The notes beneath the pieces are model-generated. The model was not told the DNA's origin and made no database searches. It saw nothing but the letters and a program-made list of their open reading frames with translations. A stretch of DNA of 64,000 nt, taken from assembly GCA_045600125.1 (NCBI GenBank), contig JAZRXH010000061.1, forward strand, positions 1-64,000, given 5' to 3'. The position numbers and the translations under genes are program-made. Each line of letters begins with the position of its first letter. The stretch's first letter is position 1. Positions 34,529 through 42,660 of this stretch are shown here, one piece after another. The DNA comes from SIG622 sp045600125. GTDB lineage: Bacteria > Bacillota > Clostridia > Oscillospirales > CAG-382.

Positions 34529-36532
34529 TTATTCGCCGATGAGTTCCCGTAATCTTTCAAGAGAAATGATCTCGACGCCCAGCTTCTGCGCCTTGTCGAG
34601 CTTCGAGCCGCCGTCTGCACCCGCAAGAAGGTAGGAGGTATTCTTCGATACCGAAGAGGATACTTTTCCGCCGTAGGAGGCAATCAGCTCGGATGCCTCG
34701 TCCCGCTTCATGCCGGGAAGCGTGCCGGTGATGACGAAGGTCAGACCCTCAAGGGAGCTTCCTTTCACGCTGGTCACTGCCTCGGTGACGACGCCCGCCG
34801 CCTTCAGCTCCTCCACATTCCTTACGTTGTCGGGATTTCTGAAATAAGCGGCGATGCTTTCGGCACAAACCTTGCCGAGATCCTCCACCTCGCAAAGCTC
34901 TGCGACCGAAGCGTGCATCAGTGCGTCGATGCTCCCGAAGCGTGCGGCAAGGGTCTCCGCCGTGGTCCTTCCGATGTGCCGGATACCGAGAGCGAAGAGG
35001 ACTCTCGCAAGCCCTGCCGTCTTGGAATTTTCGATGGCACGAAGAAGATTGTCCGCACTCTTTTCGCCCACTCTGTCCAGTTCCAGAAGCTGCTCTCTCG
35101 AAATGCGGTACAGATCGCAGGCGCTCTTTAAGATACCGCTGTCAATAAGCTGATTGATCTGCGCCTCGCCGCAGCCGTCCACGTTCATGGCGTCTCTCGA
35201 AACGAAGTGGATGAGTCTTCTCGACAGCTGCGCCGGACAGCTTCCGTCGGTACAGCGGTACGCCGCTTCGCCCTCCTCCCGAACGACGGGGGAGCCGCAC
35301 ACCGGGCAGACGTCCGGCATTCTGAACTCGGTCTCCGAACCGTCCCGCTTTTCCGGCACGGCACGAAGGATCTCCGGAATGATGTCTCCCGCCTTGCGGA
35401 CGACTACCGTGTCGCCGATCATGATGTCCCGCTCTTTTATGAAATCCTCGTTATGGAGGGTCGCCTTGGATACGCTCGTTCCAGCAAGATGCACCTTTTC
35501 GAGAACGGCATAGGGAGTCAGAACGCCGGTACGCCCTACGTTGATCTCAATGCTGAGGAGCTTCGTTTCCTTTTCCTCCGGAGGATACTTGAACGCCGCC
35601 GCCCATTTCGGAGCGTTGGAGGTCTCGCCGAGAGCCGTCCGCTTCTCGAAGCTGTCCACCTTTATGACGGCTCCGTCAATATCGAAGGAAAGGTTCTGAC
35701 GGTTCTCGTTGAAGAAGGCGACCTCCTTCTTTATGTCTTCAAATTTTGTGAAGGTGTTGATGGACGGGGAGACCTTGAAGCCCTGACTTTTCAGGTATTC
35801 AAGACTCTTCCGGTGAGAGGTAAGGTCGGGAAGACCGTCGCCGTACTGAATGTTGAAAACGAAGATCGAAAGCTCACGGCTCCTTGTCACGTTCGGATCC
35901 AGCTGCCGGAGAGATCCCGCCGCCGCATTCCGGGGATTTGCCATGAGAGGAAGTCCCGCCATTTCCCGTTCGTCGTTGATTCTGGCAAAGACATCCTTCG
36001 GCATATAGACCTCGCCCCGCACACAGAGATAGGGGACGGGCTCTCTTAGCTTTTTCGGAATGTCCTTGATGGTTCGGAGGTTTTCGGTGATATTTTCGCC
36101 GACGCTGCCGTCTCCGCGTGTGGCGCCTCTTACGAAGATACCGTTTTCGTATTCGAGAGATACCGACAGACCGTCGATCTTGTATTCCACCACGAATTCC
36201 GTTTCATCGCTTGTATCGCCCAGCGCCCTTTTCGTCCTGACGATGTAGTCCTCCAGCTCGCCGTAGGAGAACACGTCGTTGAGGCTCTGCAGCGGGACCC
36301 GATGGGAAACCTTTTCAAATTTCTCGCTGGGCTTTCCGCCTACCGACTTTGACGGGGAGTCGGCGGAGTCGAGCTCGGGGAATTCCTTTTCCAGAGCGAT
36401 CAGCTCCCGCATCAGCTCGTCAAAATCAAAATCCGAGATTTCCGGGGCGTCGTCGTTATAGTATCTGTCTCTGTGGTATTTGATAAGCGCCCGCAGCTCG
36501 TCGATCCGTGTCTTTGCGTTTTCCGCATTCAT
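34529..36532 (-). CDS. ligA: NAD-dependent DNA ligase LigA
   Basis: LigA seals nicks during replication and repair using NAD+. The 667-residue protein has the full domain set. An adenylation domain carries the active lysine in EYKIDGLSV (K118). An OB fold follows, with a four-cysteine zinc finger (CPVCGSP, then CTDGSCPAQ). Helix-hairpin-helix repeats come next (LDRVGEKSADNL, LFALGIRHIGRTTAE), and a C-terminal BRCT domain (FVITGTLPGMKRDEAS) ends the protein. Length and order are normal for bacterial LigA. It has its own promoter and is transcribed divergently from the methyltransferase gene. Confidence 0.97.
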   Translation of the reverse strand: MNAENAKTRIDELRALIKYHRDRYYNDDAPEISDFDFDELMRELIALEKEFPELDSADSPSKSVGGKPSEKFEKVSHRVPLQSLNDVFSYGELEDYIVRTKRALGDTSDETEFVVEYKIDGLSVSLEYENGIFVRGATRGDGSVGENITENLRTIKDIPKKLREPVPYLCVRGEVYMPKDVFARINDEREMAGLPLMANPRNAAAGSLRQLDPNVTRSRELSIFVFNIQYGDGLPDLTSHRKSLEYLKSQGFKVSPSINTFTKFEDIKKEVAFFNENRQNLSFDIDGAVIKVDSFEKRTALGETSNAPKWAAAFKYPPEEKETKLLSIEINVGRTGVLTPYAVLEKVHLAGTSVSKATLHNEDFIKERDIMIGDTVVVRKAGDIIPEILRAVPEKRDGSETEFRMPDVCPVCGSPVVREEGEAAYRCTDGSCPAQLSRRLIHFVSRDAMNVDGCGEAQINQLIDSGILKSACDLYRISREQLLELDRVGEKSADNLLRAIENSKTAGLARVLFALGIRHIGRTTAETLAARFGSIDALMHASVAELCEVEDLGKVCAESIAAYFRNPDNVRNVEELKAAGVVTEAVTSVKGSSLEGLTFVITGTLPGMKRDEASELIASYGGKVSSSVSKNTSYLLAGADGGSKLDKAQKLGVEIISLERLRELIGE

Positions 36533-36583
36533 CGAAAAATCTACCTCCGATCTCTTCGGTTCTTTGCTTACATTTTCACTGCT

Positions 36584-36612
36584 ATTTTACCACGTTTCTG
36601 CCGGAAATGCAA
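36584..36612 (-). promoter_or_regulatory. Probable ligA promoter
   Basis: On the minus strand, TTGCAT (36607-36612) and TAAAAT (36584-36589) are 17 bp apart, about 50 bp upstream of ligA. A weaker divergent promoter, TTGTAT/TACAAT (36665-36693), could serve the plus-strand gene. Confidence 0.6.
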
Positions 36613-36726
36613 CCGGATTTGCAGGTTTATTTCCAAAAATCTTTTTCTTTTTTGCACGGATGTCTTGTATTCCTTCCCGTTTTATGTTACAATTATTATA
36701 TCTTAGATGAATTATCGGAGAACAGA

Positions 36727-37551
36727 ATGAACCCGTATAAATGTCCCGTGTGCGGGGGAGAGCTTTCCGCCTGCGGCTCTTCCTATGTGTGTGCCTTGCA
36801 CCATACCTACGATATTGCAAAGCAGGGGTACGTGAATCTCGCCTCCTCAAAGCAGAGCGGCGGGGGAGACGACCGGGAAATGTGCCGCGCAAGGCACGAA
36901 TTCCACTCCCGTAATTACTATGGCTGTCTTGCACGGAAGATCGCTTCGGTCTGCCTTGAAAAGGACGTGCGCTCGGTACTCGACGCCGGCTGCGGCGAGG
37001 GCTATTACCTGCGAAGTATCCGGGCTCTTTACCGGCAAAAGGATGTCACAGGCTTTTCCCTTTGCGGCATCGACCTTGCAAAGGAAGCGATTTTGCTCGG
37101 CGCACGGTGTGAGAAGCCGCTTCCCGAGGAGGTCAGGATCCGCTACGCCGTGGCGGGGATTTTCGAGATGCCGTATTTCGACAGCTCGTTCGACTGCCTT
37201 CTTTCCGTCTTTGCACCGATCCCGGCAAAGGAAGCCGCAAGAGTGCTGAAAAAAGACGGCGTCATGATCGTCGCTTCCCCCGGCGAAGAGCATCTTGAAG
37301 GGCTTAAAGCGAAGATCTATGACAGCGTGATCCCCAACGAAGAGGCAAGCGGCGCTCCCGACGGCTTCGGGCTCTGCGAAACGCTTCGGGTGAAAGACCG
37401 GATCACCGTTTGCGGCGAAGACGTGATAAGCCTTTTCCACATGACTCCCTACTTCTGGAAAACCTCCCCGGAGGACGCCGAAAGATTGCGGGGCGTGGAA
37501 ACACTTACGACCGATATTTCGTTTATCGTGCGTGTCATGCGGAAAATATGA
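36727..37551 (+). CDS. RlmA-like 23S rRNA guanine-N1 methyltransferase
   Basis: The ~274-residue protein begins with a zinc-binding module (KCPVCGGELSACG, CALHHTYD), then DIAKQGYVNLA. An SAM-binding Rossmann fold follows with LDAGCGEGYYL and MPYFDSSFDCLLSVFAP. This arrangement is characteristic of RlmA-type enzymes, which methylate G745 or G748 of 23S rRNA; some homologues confer macrolide or tylosin resistance in producers. The ATG at 36727 with CGGAGAA upstream puts the zinc module at the N-terminus. Which guanine is modified cannot be read from sequence. Confidence 0.85.
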   Translation: MNPYKCPVCGGELSACGSSYVCALHHTYDIAKQGYVNLASSKQSGGGDDREMCRARHEFHSRNYYGCLARKIASVCLEKDVRSVLDAGCGEGYYLRSIRALYRQKDVTGFSLCGIDLAKEAILLGARCEKPLPEEVRIRYAVAGIFEMPYFDSSFDCLLSVFAPIPAKEAARVLKKDGVMIVASPGEEHLEGLKAKIYDSVIPNEEASGAPDGFGLCETLRVKDRITVCGEDVISLFHMTPYFWKTSPEDAERLRGVETLTTDISFIVRVMRKI

Positions 37552-37696
37552 TTTTTTTTTGCAAAGAGTCGGAACTTATTTGCAGTATTTTCCGTCTATT
37601 AAGACAAGAAGACAAAAATGCGTCAAATAATCGGTAATCGGCGAGCAAAACTGCGCTGTATGCCGTATGGCGCTTTGTGAAAGGAAGGAAAGAATT

Positions 37697-40144
37697 ATGA
37701 GAACACTGAAAAGAATGCTGTCCGCTATGCTGTCCGCCTGCCTTGCAGTGACCGGATTTGCTCTTTGTGCGTCCGCCGTGAACGAGCCTACCACCGAGGA
37801 GCTCGAGCGGATGATCAAGATCGTAAAGCCCCGTCTGGACGTCCCGGAGGACTACACCGAGTTCACGTGGAATTACAACGCCAAGAGCACATACAGCGAC
37901 GAAAGCTGGAACTTCACCTGGAGAAGCAGGGAGAAGGGCGGCAGAGTCAACGTACGCAGTGATAAGGACGGTCACATCACCTATTATTATCTGAGCGATC
38001 CCGATACCAAGTACGGGCTTCTTCCCGCATTCACGAGGACCGAGCTCTGCGAGACCGCCAAGGCTTTCATGAAGAAGACGCTTCCCGCAGCGGATGACCT
38101 CGTGCTTACCGCTTCTCCCGCCGCAGGCTCTTATTCCAACGGCTTCAACTATACCTTCACAAGAGCCATCGACGGAAGACTTTTCAACGATAACAGCGTG
38201 AATATCACCGTCGACTTCAATACCGGCAAGGTCGAGTCGATGAACGTGAACTACGACTACGATATCGACGTGAAGAGACCGGCACAGATCATCACGCCCG
38301 AGAAGGCGGCAGAACTCCTCGGATCCCGTCAGAAGATGGAGCTTGTTTACATAACGAAGGTCGACTACGATAAGGATACCGACACGAGGACCATCAAGGC
38401 AGTTCTTGTATACAAGCCTGCCGTTTCATACCTTGCCGTTGACGCCGAGACCGGAGAAATCTACGACACAAAATCCGAGTGGCAGGTGGCAAGGGCATCG
38501 GGCGCTATGGAAAACGGTAAAGCCAAGATGATGTACGCCGACGCTGCCGCAGAGGAATCCGCCGTGGCGGATTATTCTCTCACCGAGGAAGAGCTTGCCG
38601 GTGTTGCCGAGCTTGACGCTCTGATTTCCAAGGAGCAGGCGATCAAAGCCGTTACCGAGAACGAAGCGCTTTATTTCGACAAGAGCCTCACCGGCGTTTC
38701 CGCTGACCTTACCAAGAACAGAAACTTCCTCAAGTCCGCCGCTTATCAGAACGACAACGGCAGCTATGTGTGGAACATCAGCTTCTCGAACCCCGTCTTT
38801 GACGGAAAGTACTATTCCAATGCCTATGCCTATGCGACGGTGAATGCCGATACCGGTGAACTCATCAGTTACGACAGCAACCTCAACGATTATTGGTATT
38901 ATACCGAGAACAAGCTTGAACTTCCGAAGGTACAGTACGACAAGGAAGCCTGCCGTGTCATCGGCGAGACCTTCCTGAAGAATACCGTTCCCGGAAAGTT
39001 TGAGAATACCGTATACGAAAGCTCCTACGATGCGAATATCATCGACAGAAAGCTCCTCGAGAACGGCAGGGAGGAGTACAGCTACGGTGCTTTCGGCTAC
39101 AATTATGTCCGTGTCAATGAGGGGATCAAGTATAATCAGAACACGATCAGCGTCACCGTGGACGGCGTTTCCGGTAAAATCGCACACTTCAGCACGAACT
39201 GGTACACCAACATCGAATTCGAGTCCCCGAAGGGCGCCATGACCCCCGAAAAGGCGCTGGAATGCCTCCTTTCCTTCGACGGCTACGGACTGAACTACGA
39301 ACGGAACATCACTTACATCTACAAGCCTCTTACCGAAGGCTCGAAGCAGAGCGTGGCGGCTGCATTTGTCGCTTCTCTTACCTCGACCGCAGAGGGCGGC
39401 GGCGATATCGAGCTCATAATCAAGAAATACGCTGCCGACATCGACAGAGAAAAGCTGAATGCTCTTCTTGCTGCCGGTGACGAGGAAGAGCTGAAGCTCT
39501 TTGCCTACGACTATTTCGGCGTGACCGGTGAGGAGATCGGCGACGTTTACGAATACGTGGATTCCTCCCTCATGTACGACAAGAAGTCCGGCGCAAGACT
39601 CGTTTATTCCTGCTATGCGCAGGACACCCAGTTCGTTTCTCCCTTCACCGGAAAACAGCTGAACTACGACGGCACGGAATATGTAAAGGTAAACACCGAA
39701 TACACCTATGACGACATTGCCGGTCACTGGGCAGAAGGCATCATCAGCAAGCTGTCGGACATCGGCGTGGGCTTTGAGGGCGGCAAGTTCGAGCCCGAAA
39801 AGAAGGTCAGTGCCGATGATTTCAAGCGCCTTGCCGAAGGTCTCGGTATGTATTCCGCACTGGATGCCGGATACACCGAAGGCGAGCTTATGAGGATCGG
39901 TGCGATCCGTTACGTGGTAAAGAGCCTCGGCTATCAGAAGGTAGCGGAGCTTCCCGACATCTACCGCACCGATTTCGTGGATAACGACGAGATAAAGAAA
40001 GAGGATCTCGGCTACACTGCCATTGCCAAAGCGCTCGGTATCGTCAGCGGCAGCGGCTCGAAGATCCGTGTTTACGACGGCATGACAAGAGCCGAAGCGG
40101 TCTGCATCCTCGTCAACGCCAAGGCAGCGCAGGCTCAGTATTGA
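37697..40144 (+). CDS. Secreted YcdB/YcdC-domain protein with C-terminal SLH-like region
   Basis: This ~815-residue exported protein has a signal peptide ending near ALCASAV. Four YcdB/YcdC (PepSY-like) repeats follow, seen as recurring TPEKAAELL / TPEKALECLLSF and YLAVDAETGEIYD / ATVNADTGELISYDS segments. A C-terminal SLH region begins DDIAGHWAEGIISKLSD and ends TRAEAVCILVNA. YcdB-type proteins resemble propeptide/inhibitory domains of extracellular peptidases. The SLH part would hold it on the cell surface. Substrate or partner is unknown. AAGGAAAG precedes ATG 37697. Confidence 0.85.
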   Translation: MRTLKRMLSAMLSACLAVTGFALCASAVNEPTTEELERMIKIVKPRLDVPEDYTEFTWNYNAKSTYSDESWNFTWRSREKGGRVNVRSDKDGHITYYYLSDPDTKYGLLPAFTRTELCETAKAFMKKTLPAADDLVLTASPAAGSYSNGFNYTFTRAIDGRLFNDNSVNITVDFNTGKVESMNVNYDYDIDVKRPAQIITPEKAAELLGSRQKMELVYITKVDYDKDTDTRTIKAVLVYKPAVSYLAVDAETGEIYDTKSEWQVARASGAMENGKAKMMYADAAAEESAVADYSLTEEELAGVAELDALISKEQAIKAVTENEALYFDKSLTGVSADLTKNRNFLKSAAYQNDNGSYVWNISFSNPVFDGKYYSNAYAYATVNADTGELISYDSNLNDYWYYTENKLELPKVQYDKEACRVIGETFLKNTVPGKFENTVYESSYDANIIDRKLLENGREEYSYGAFGYNYVRVNEGIKYNQNTISVTVDGVSGKIAHFSTNWYTNIEFESPKGAMTPEKALECLLSFDGYGLNYERNITYIYKPLTEGSKQSVAAAFVASLTSTAEGGGDIELIIKKYAADIDREKLNALLAAGDEEELKLFAYDYFGVTGEEIGDVYEYVDSSLMYDKKSGARLVYSCYAQDTQFVSPFTGKQLNYDGTEYVKVNTEYTYDDIAGHWAEGIISKLSDIGVGFEGGKFEPEKKVSADDFKRLAEGLGMYSALDAGYTEGELMRIGAIRYVVKSLGYQKVAELPDIYRTDFVDNDEIKKEDLGYTAIAKALGIVSGSGSKIRVYDGMTRAEAVCILVNAKAAQAQY

Positions 40145-40192
40145 TGCTTATGCACCGGAAATAGTCCGAATAAAAACAAATAAACAGCAGGA

Positions 40193-40250
40193 AACGGCTG
40201 TCCCGCTTCGCAGATTGCGAAGGCTTTCGGGACAGCCGTTATTTCTGTTT
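40193..40250 (+). terminator. Intrinsic terminator after the YcdB/SLH gene
   Basis: AACGGCTGTCCCG and CGGGACAGCCGTT (40193-40240) form a 13-bp stem, followed by ATTTCTGTTTTTG. Confidence 0.85.
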
Positions 40251-40299
40251 TTGATTTGATTTTCAGCAGATTTCAAAGAGACAGATTGCCCATTGTCTA

Positions 40300-40328
40300 T
40301 TTACAAAAAAGCACTTTTGTGGTAAAAT
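40300..40328 (+). promoter_or_regulatory. Promoter of the orphan phage-like locus
   Basis: TTTACA (40300-40305) and TAAAAT (40323-40328) are 17 bp apart. The leader from about 40335 to 40587 is about 250 nt long. It holds no riboswitch I recognise, only a possible 24-codon Arg/Lys-rich ORF at 40489 without a clear ribosome binding site. Confidence 0.65.
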
Positions 40329-40587
40329 ATACAGTAGTGAGGATCTCCGTAATTCAAAGAAAAGTTGAAAAGTATACCCGATAAAGAGCAGCATCGGCAG
40401 GCTTATTTTACCTGCTGTACGAACGGGGTGCAGAAGAAGGGGAAATTCGTTCCGCACCTCGCTTTGCGGCTTTATTATAATACTTTTTATGAAGGGAGGA
40501 CGGTTCCGGAACGGAAAGAGCAAAGCAGTGCCGAAAGAACGGTCGGCAGAAAGTTATTTGTGAAAAAGAGGAGGAAAAGAGGAAAAC

Positions 40588-40704
40588 ATGATCGACAGCA
40601 AAAGAGGAAAAATGACGAAAGAGCTTCTCAAAGCGCCTGTTTTTGCGCATAGCGTCGGGAAGTTCACATTGAAAGGGGGAAAGAAATATGCCGATATACA
40701 ATGA
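40588..40704 (+). CDS. Small upstream ORF (38 aa) overlapping the phage-like gene
   Basis: An ATG at 40588 follows a very strong purine-rich ribosome binding region (GAGGAGGAAAAGAGGAAAAC). The 38-residue product is basic (from MIDSKRGKMTKELL to KYADIQ) and has no family I recognise. Its stop (TGA, 40702-40704) lies 17 nt inside the next gene, which starts at 40688 in another frame, so translation may be coupled. It may encode a small protein or serve only to control translation of the larger gene. Confidence 0.55.
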   Translation: MIDSKRGKMTKELLKAPVFAHSVGKFTLKGGKKYADIQ

Positions 40705-41845
40705 AAACAGCCCTTGCAAGCTGTTCTATGACGATAAAGAGCCGGCGGCTGCTTATTGCGGTACCACAGAATATGCCGGGTATGATGAGGCGGCTTTTTC
40801 AAACGGTGAAAGCATTTTTTCATCGGAGTACAACGCACTTCTGCCTTCCCTCGGCATCGAGGGAAACTCTATGCTTGACGGGGAAACCCACACCTTCCAC
40901 GACTTCGGCGGGGAGTTTGAGATCGTGAACAGCGGTAAGAATCTGTTCAGCGGCGTGAAGGTGAACGGTCAGCAATACGGCTGGGGGAACTATCTTGTTT
41001 ATGCCGTGCCGCTGAAAGCAGGAAAAAGCTACTATATGTCTTACAGCTCCGAAACGACCGGCACGTTCCCGGAATATATATATTTCGGCGTATCCGATAA
41101 CGGTGCTATGAAATGGCGGTACGATGATATCAAGACGTGCATATCGAACTGCACATATAACGGTTTCCGGTATTTAACGACGCTTTCTTCCGGTTCGGAG
41201 CGTCCGAGAAAACGGTTGGATGTTGTAAAGGACTGTACGCTGATCATATACAGAGACGGAAGAACTATAACGGGGTTTACGGAAAGGTTTGCCGATTTGA
41301 TGGTCGAAGTCGGAAATGCAAGAACCGAATTCGAGCCGTACCGTGCGCCGCAGACGATCGGCGTGGACATGTCGGCGTTCAGGTTCCGTGAGCAGTACTC
41401 GAGCCGGGACGCTGTGCCGGTGACGGCAAGCGAGCTTCGCAGAGTGAACGATGACTATGCGGACGTTCTGTCGATCGAAGCGAATGACACGTGGATGGAG
41501 TGGGACGAGGAGAGGCAGGAGCCGACCTACGGCTATTCCCGCCGGGGCGTATTCCTGCACCGGAACGTGTCGGTGATCACCTACACCGGGGAAGACCTCG
41601 AGGGGTTCGACTGGGTCGCCGCCGAGATCGATGACGTGACGGGGCTGCCGGTGATGGGCTCCACGGTCTATGTCGGGGGCTATTACGACAGCGCCGTTTA
41701 CTACGACACCGAATCCGAGGCGGCGAAGGCACTGCTGAGGCTGGCACAAAAGCCGGGCGTCAACGTGTTCTCCGTCGGAGAGAGGAACGGCGCGGACAGC
41801 AGTACTATCTACGGAACATATTACAGCTTGACACAGCAGGCATAA
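40688..41845 (+). CDS. Unknown 385-aa protein with phage tail/structural protein flavour
   Basis: I do not recognise a defined family. The N-terminus (CKLFYDDKEPAAAYCGTTEY) and the segment VEVGNARTEFEPYRAPQT resemble carbohydrate-binding or receptor-binding modules of siphophage minor tail proteins, where an EPY-type phrase is frequent. A beta-rich module (residues ~70-225) precedes it. The C-terminal ~150 residues (from about YGYSRRGVFLHRN to YYSLTQQA) are of unknown type. No signal peptide is visible. It stands alone, with no other phage gene nearby and a repeat element downstream, so it may be a prophage remnant or an acquired gene. GGGGGAAAG precedes ATG 40688. Confidence 0.7.
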   Translation: MPIYNENSPCKLFYDDKEPAAAYCGTTEYAGYDEAAFSNGESIFSSEYNALLPSLGIEGNSMLDGETHTFHDFGGEFEIVNSGKNLFSGVKVNGQQYGWGNYLVYAVPLKAGKSYYMSYSSETTGTFPEYIYFGVSDNGAMKWRYDDIKTCISNCTYNGFRYLTTLSSGSERPRKRLDVVKDCTLIIYRDGRTITGFTERFADLMVEVGNARTEFEPYRAPQTIGVDMSAFRFREQYSSRDAVPVTASELRRVNDDYADVLSIEANDTWMEWDEERQEPTYGYSRRGVFLHRNVSVITYTGEDLEGFDWVAAEIDDVTGLPVMGSTVYVGGYYDSAVYYDTESEAAKALLRLAQKPGVNVFSVGERNGADSSTIYGTYYSLTQQA

Positions 41846-41914
41846 AACAACAAAGCAGATCTGCGGGCTGAACGTCATTCGGGCGTGGAACGGTGAATCA
41901 AATAATAAAAGCAC

Positions 41915-42230
41915 CTGCAAATTGACTGTATTCCAAGGACAGTCAATTATTGAAAAAAGAAGCACCTGCTGAAGGAGAGCCGGTACTCTTCATCAACAGG
42001 TGCTTTGTCTCATACCTTGACAAGCAGGATTTTCATATACAATCCTAAAGTGATATATTTGCGCTTTGCGCAAATGTGAAATAATGGCTGACACCATTGT
42101 GGAATATTCGGTCGATGCCCGAATGTGAAATGTAATTTTCCCACGTTCGCTCTGAGCGAACATTTCACATTTGCAAAGCAAATATTTCACAGCGAAGCTA
42201 TTTCACTTGCCCGAAGGGCAAATTTCGTTG
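41915..42230 (-). repeat. Dispersed palindromic repeat, copy 2
   Basis: Read on the minus strand it begins TTCAACGAAAT and has a row of palindromes (TTTGCCCTTCGGGCAA, ATTTGCTTTGCAAAT, GTTCGCTCAGAGCGAAC) with GTGAAAT spacers. The shared core ATTTCACATTCGGGCAT and CATTTGCGCAAAG follow. Then comes a 13-bp-stem hairpin (AAGCACCTGTTGA with TCAGCAGGTGCTT), a T tract, and an ATTGACTGT/ACAGTCAAT hairpin. The order matches copy 1 at 6637-7086. It lies between convergent genes, the phage-like gene and tRNA-Gln. The stretch 41846-41914 shows nothing else. Confidence 0.8.
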
Positions 42231-42234
42231 AAAA

Positions 42235-42264
42235 AACCTCTTTTGTCGTTTGACAAAAGAGGTT
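42235..42264 (-). terminator. Intrinsic terminator after tRNA-Gln
   Basis: On the minus strand AACCTCTTTTGTC pairs with GACAAAAGAGGTT and is followed by TTTT, a few bases after the tRNA 3' end. Confidence 0.88.
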
Positions 42265-42269
42265 TTTCA

Positions 42270-42343
42270 TGGCTGGGGAATAGGGATTCGAACCCCAACA
42301 AACAGAGTCAGAGTCTGTCGTGCTGCCGTTACACAATTCCCCA
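42270..42343 (-). tRNA. tRNA-Gln (anticodon CTG)
   Basis: The minus strand folds as a 74-nt tRNA including an encoded CCA. The acceptor arm is TGGGGAA/TTCCCCA with discriminator G. The anticodon arm is ACAGA/TCTGT around CTCTGAC, giving anticodon CTG. The T arm contains GGTTCGAATCC. It reads CAG glutamine codons. It has its own consensus promoter and terminator. Confidence 0.95.
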
Positions 42344-42376
42344 ATAATCGGAGCCGCTCCTCAACGGAACATGAAT

Positions 42377-42405
42377 ATTATAGCACAGAGGATTCTGTTT
42401 GTCAA
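42377..42405 (-). promoter_or_regulatory. Sigma-A promoter of tRNA-Gln
   Basis: On the minus strand, perfect TTGACA (42400-42405) and TATAAT (42377-42382) are 17 bp apart, about 35 bp before the tRNA. The AT-rich stretch 42406-42660 leading to the ABC transporter genes holds no gene and no clear consensus promoter that I can fix. Confidence 0.88.
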
Positions 42406-42660
42406 GTATTTTTTCTTCAAAAATTCAATTTTTCTATAATATGTCCATTCTGCATAAATCATAGCGCATTTTGACAGCTTTCCTTGTTAAGTTGCCAATC
42501 TCGTTTATGCATTAAACAGTCAATAGAATGTTAATGCTATTTTCAAATAAAGTTACAGACATTCTCCGTATATTGTGATATCATATCAGAATGTGTATTG
42601 ATATAGTATTTATAAATCCTTTGGCTTCTTTTTGCTTTAATTCGGAAAGGAAGATGATTC

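Noticed and set aside
40365..40652. A 95-codon ORF in the leader of the phage-like gene
   Set aside because: No ribosome binding site, a non-ATG start and odd composition; the shorter ORF at 40588 in another frame has far better signals.
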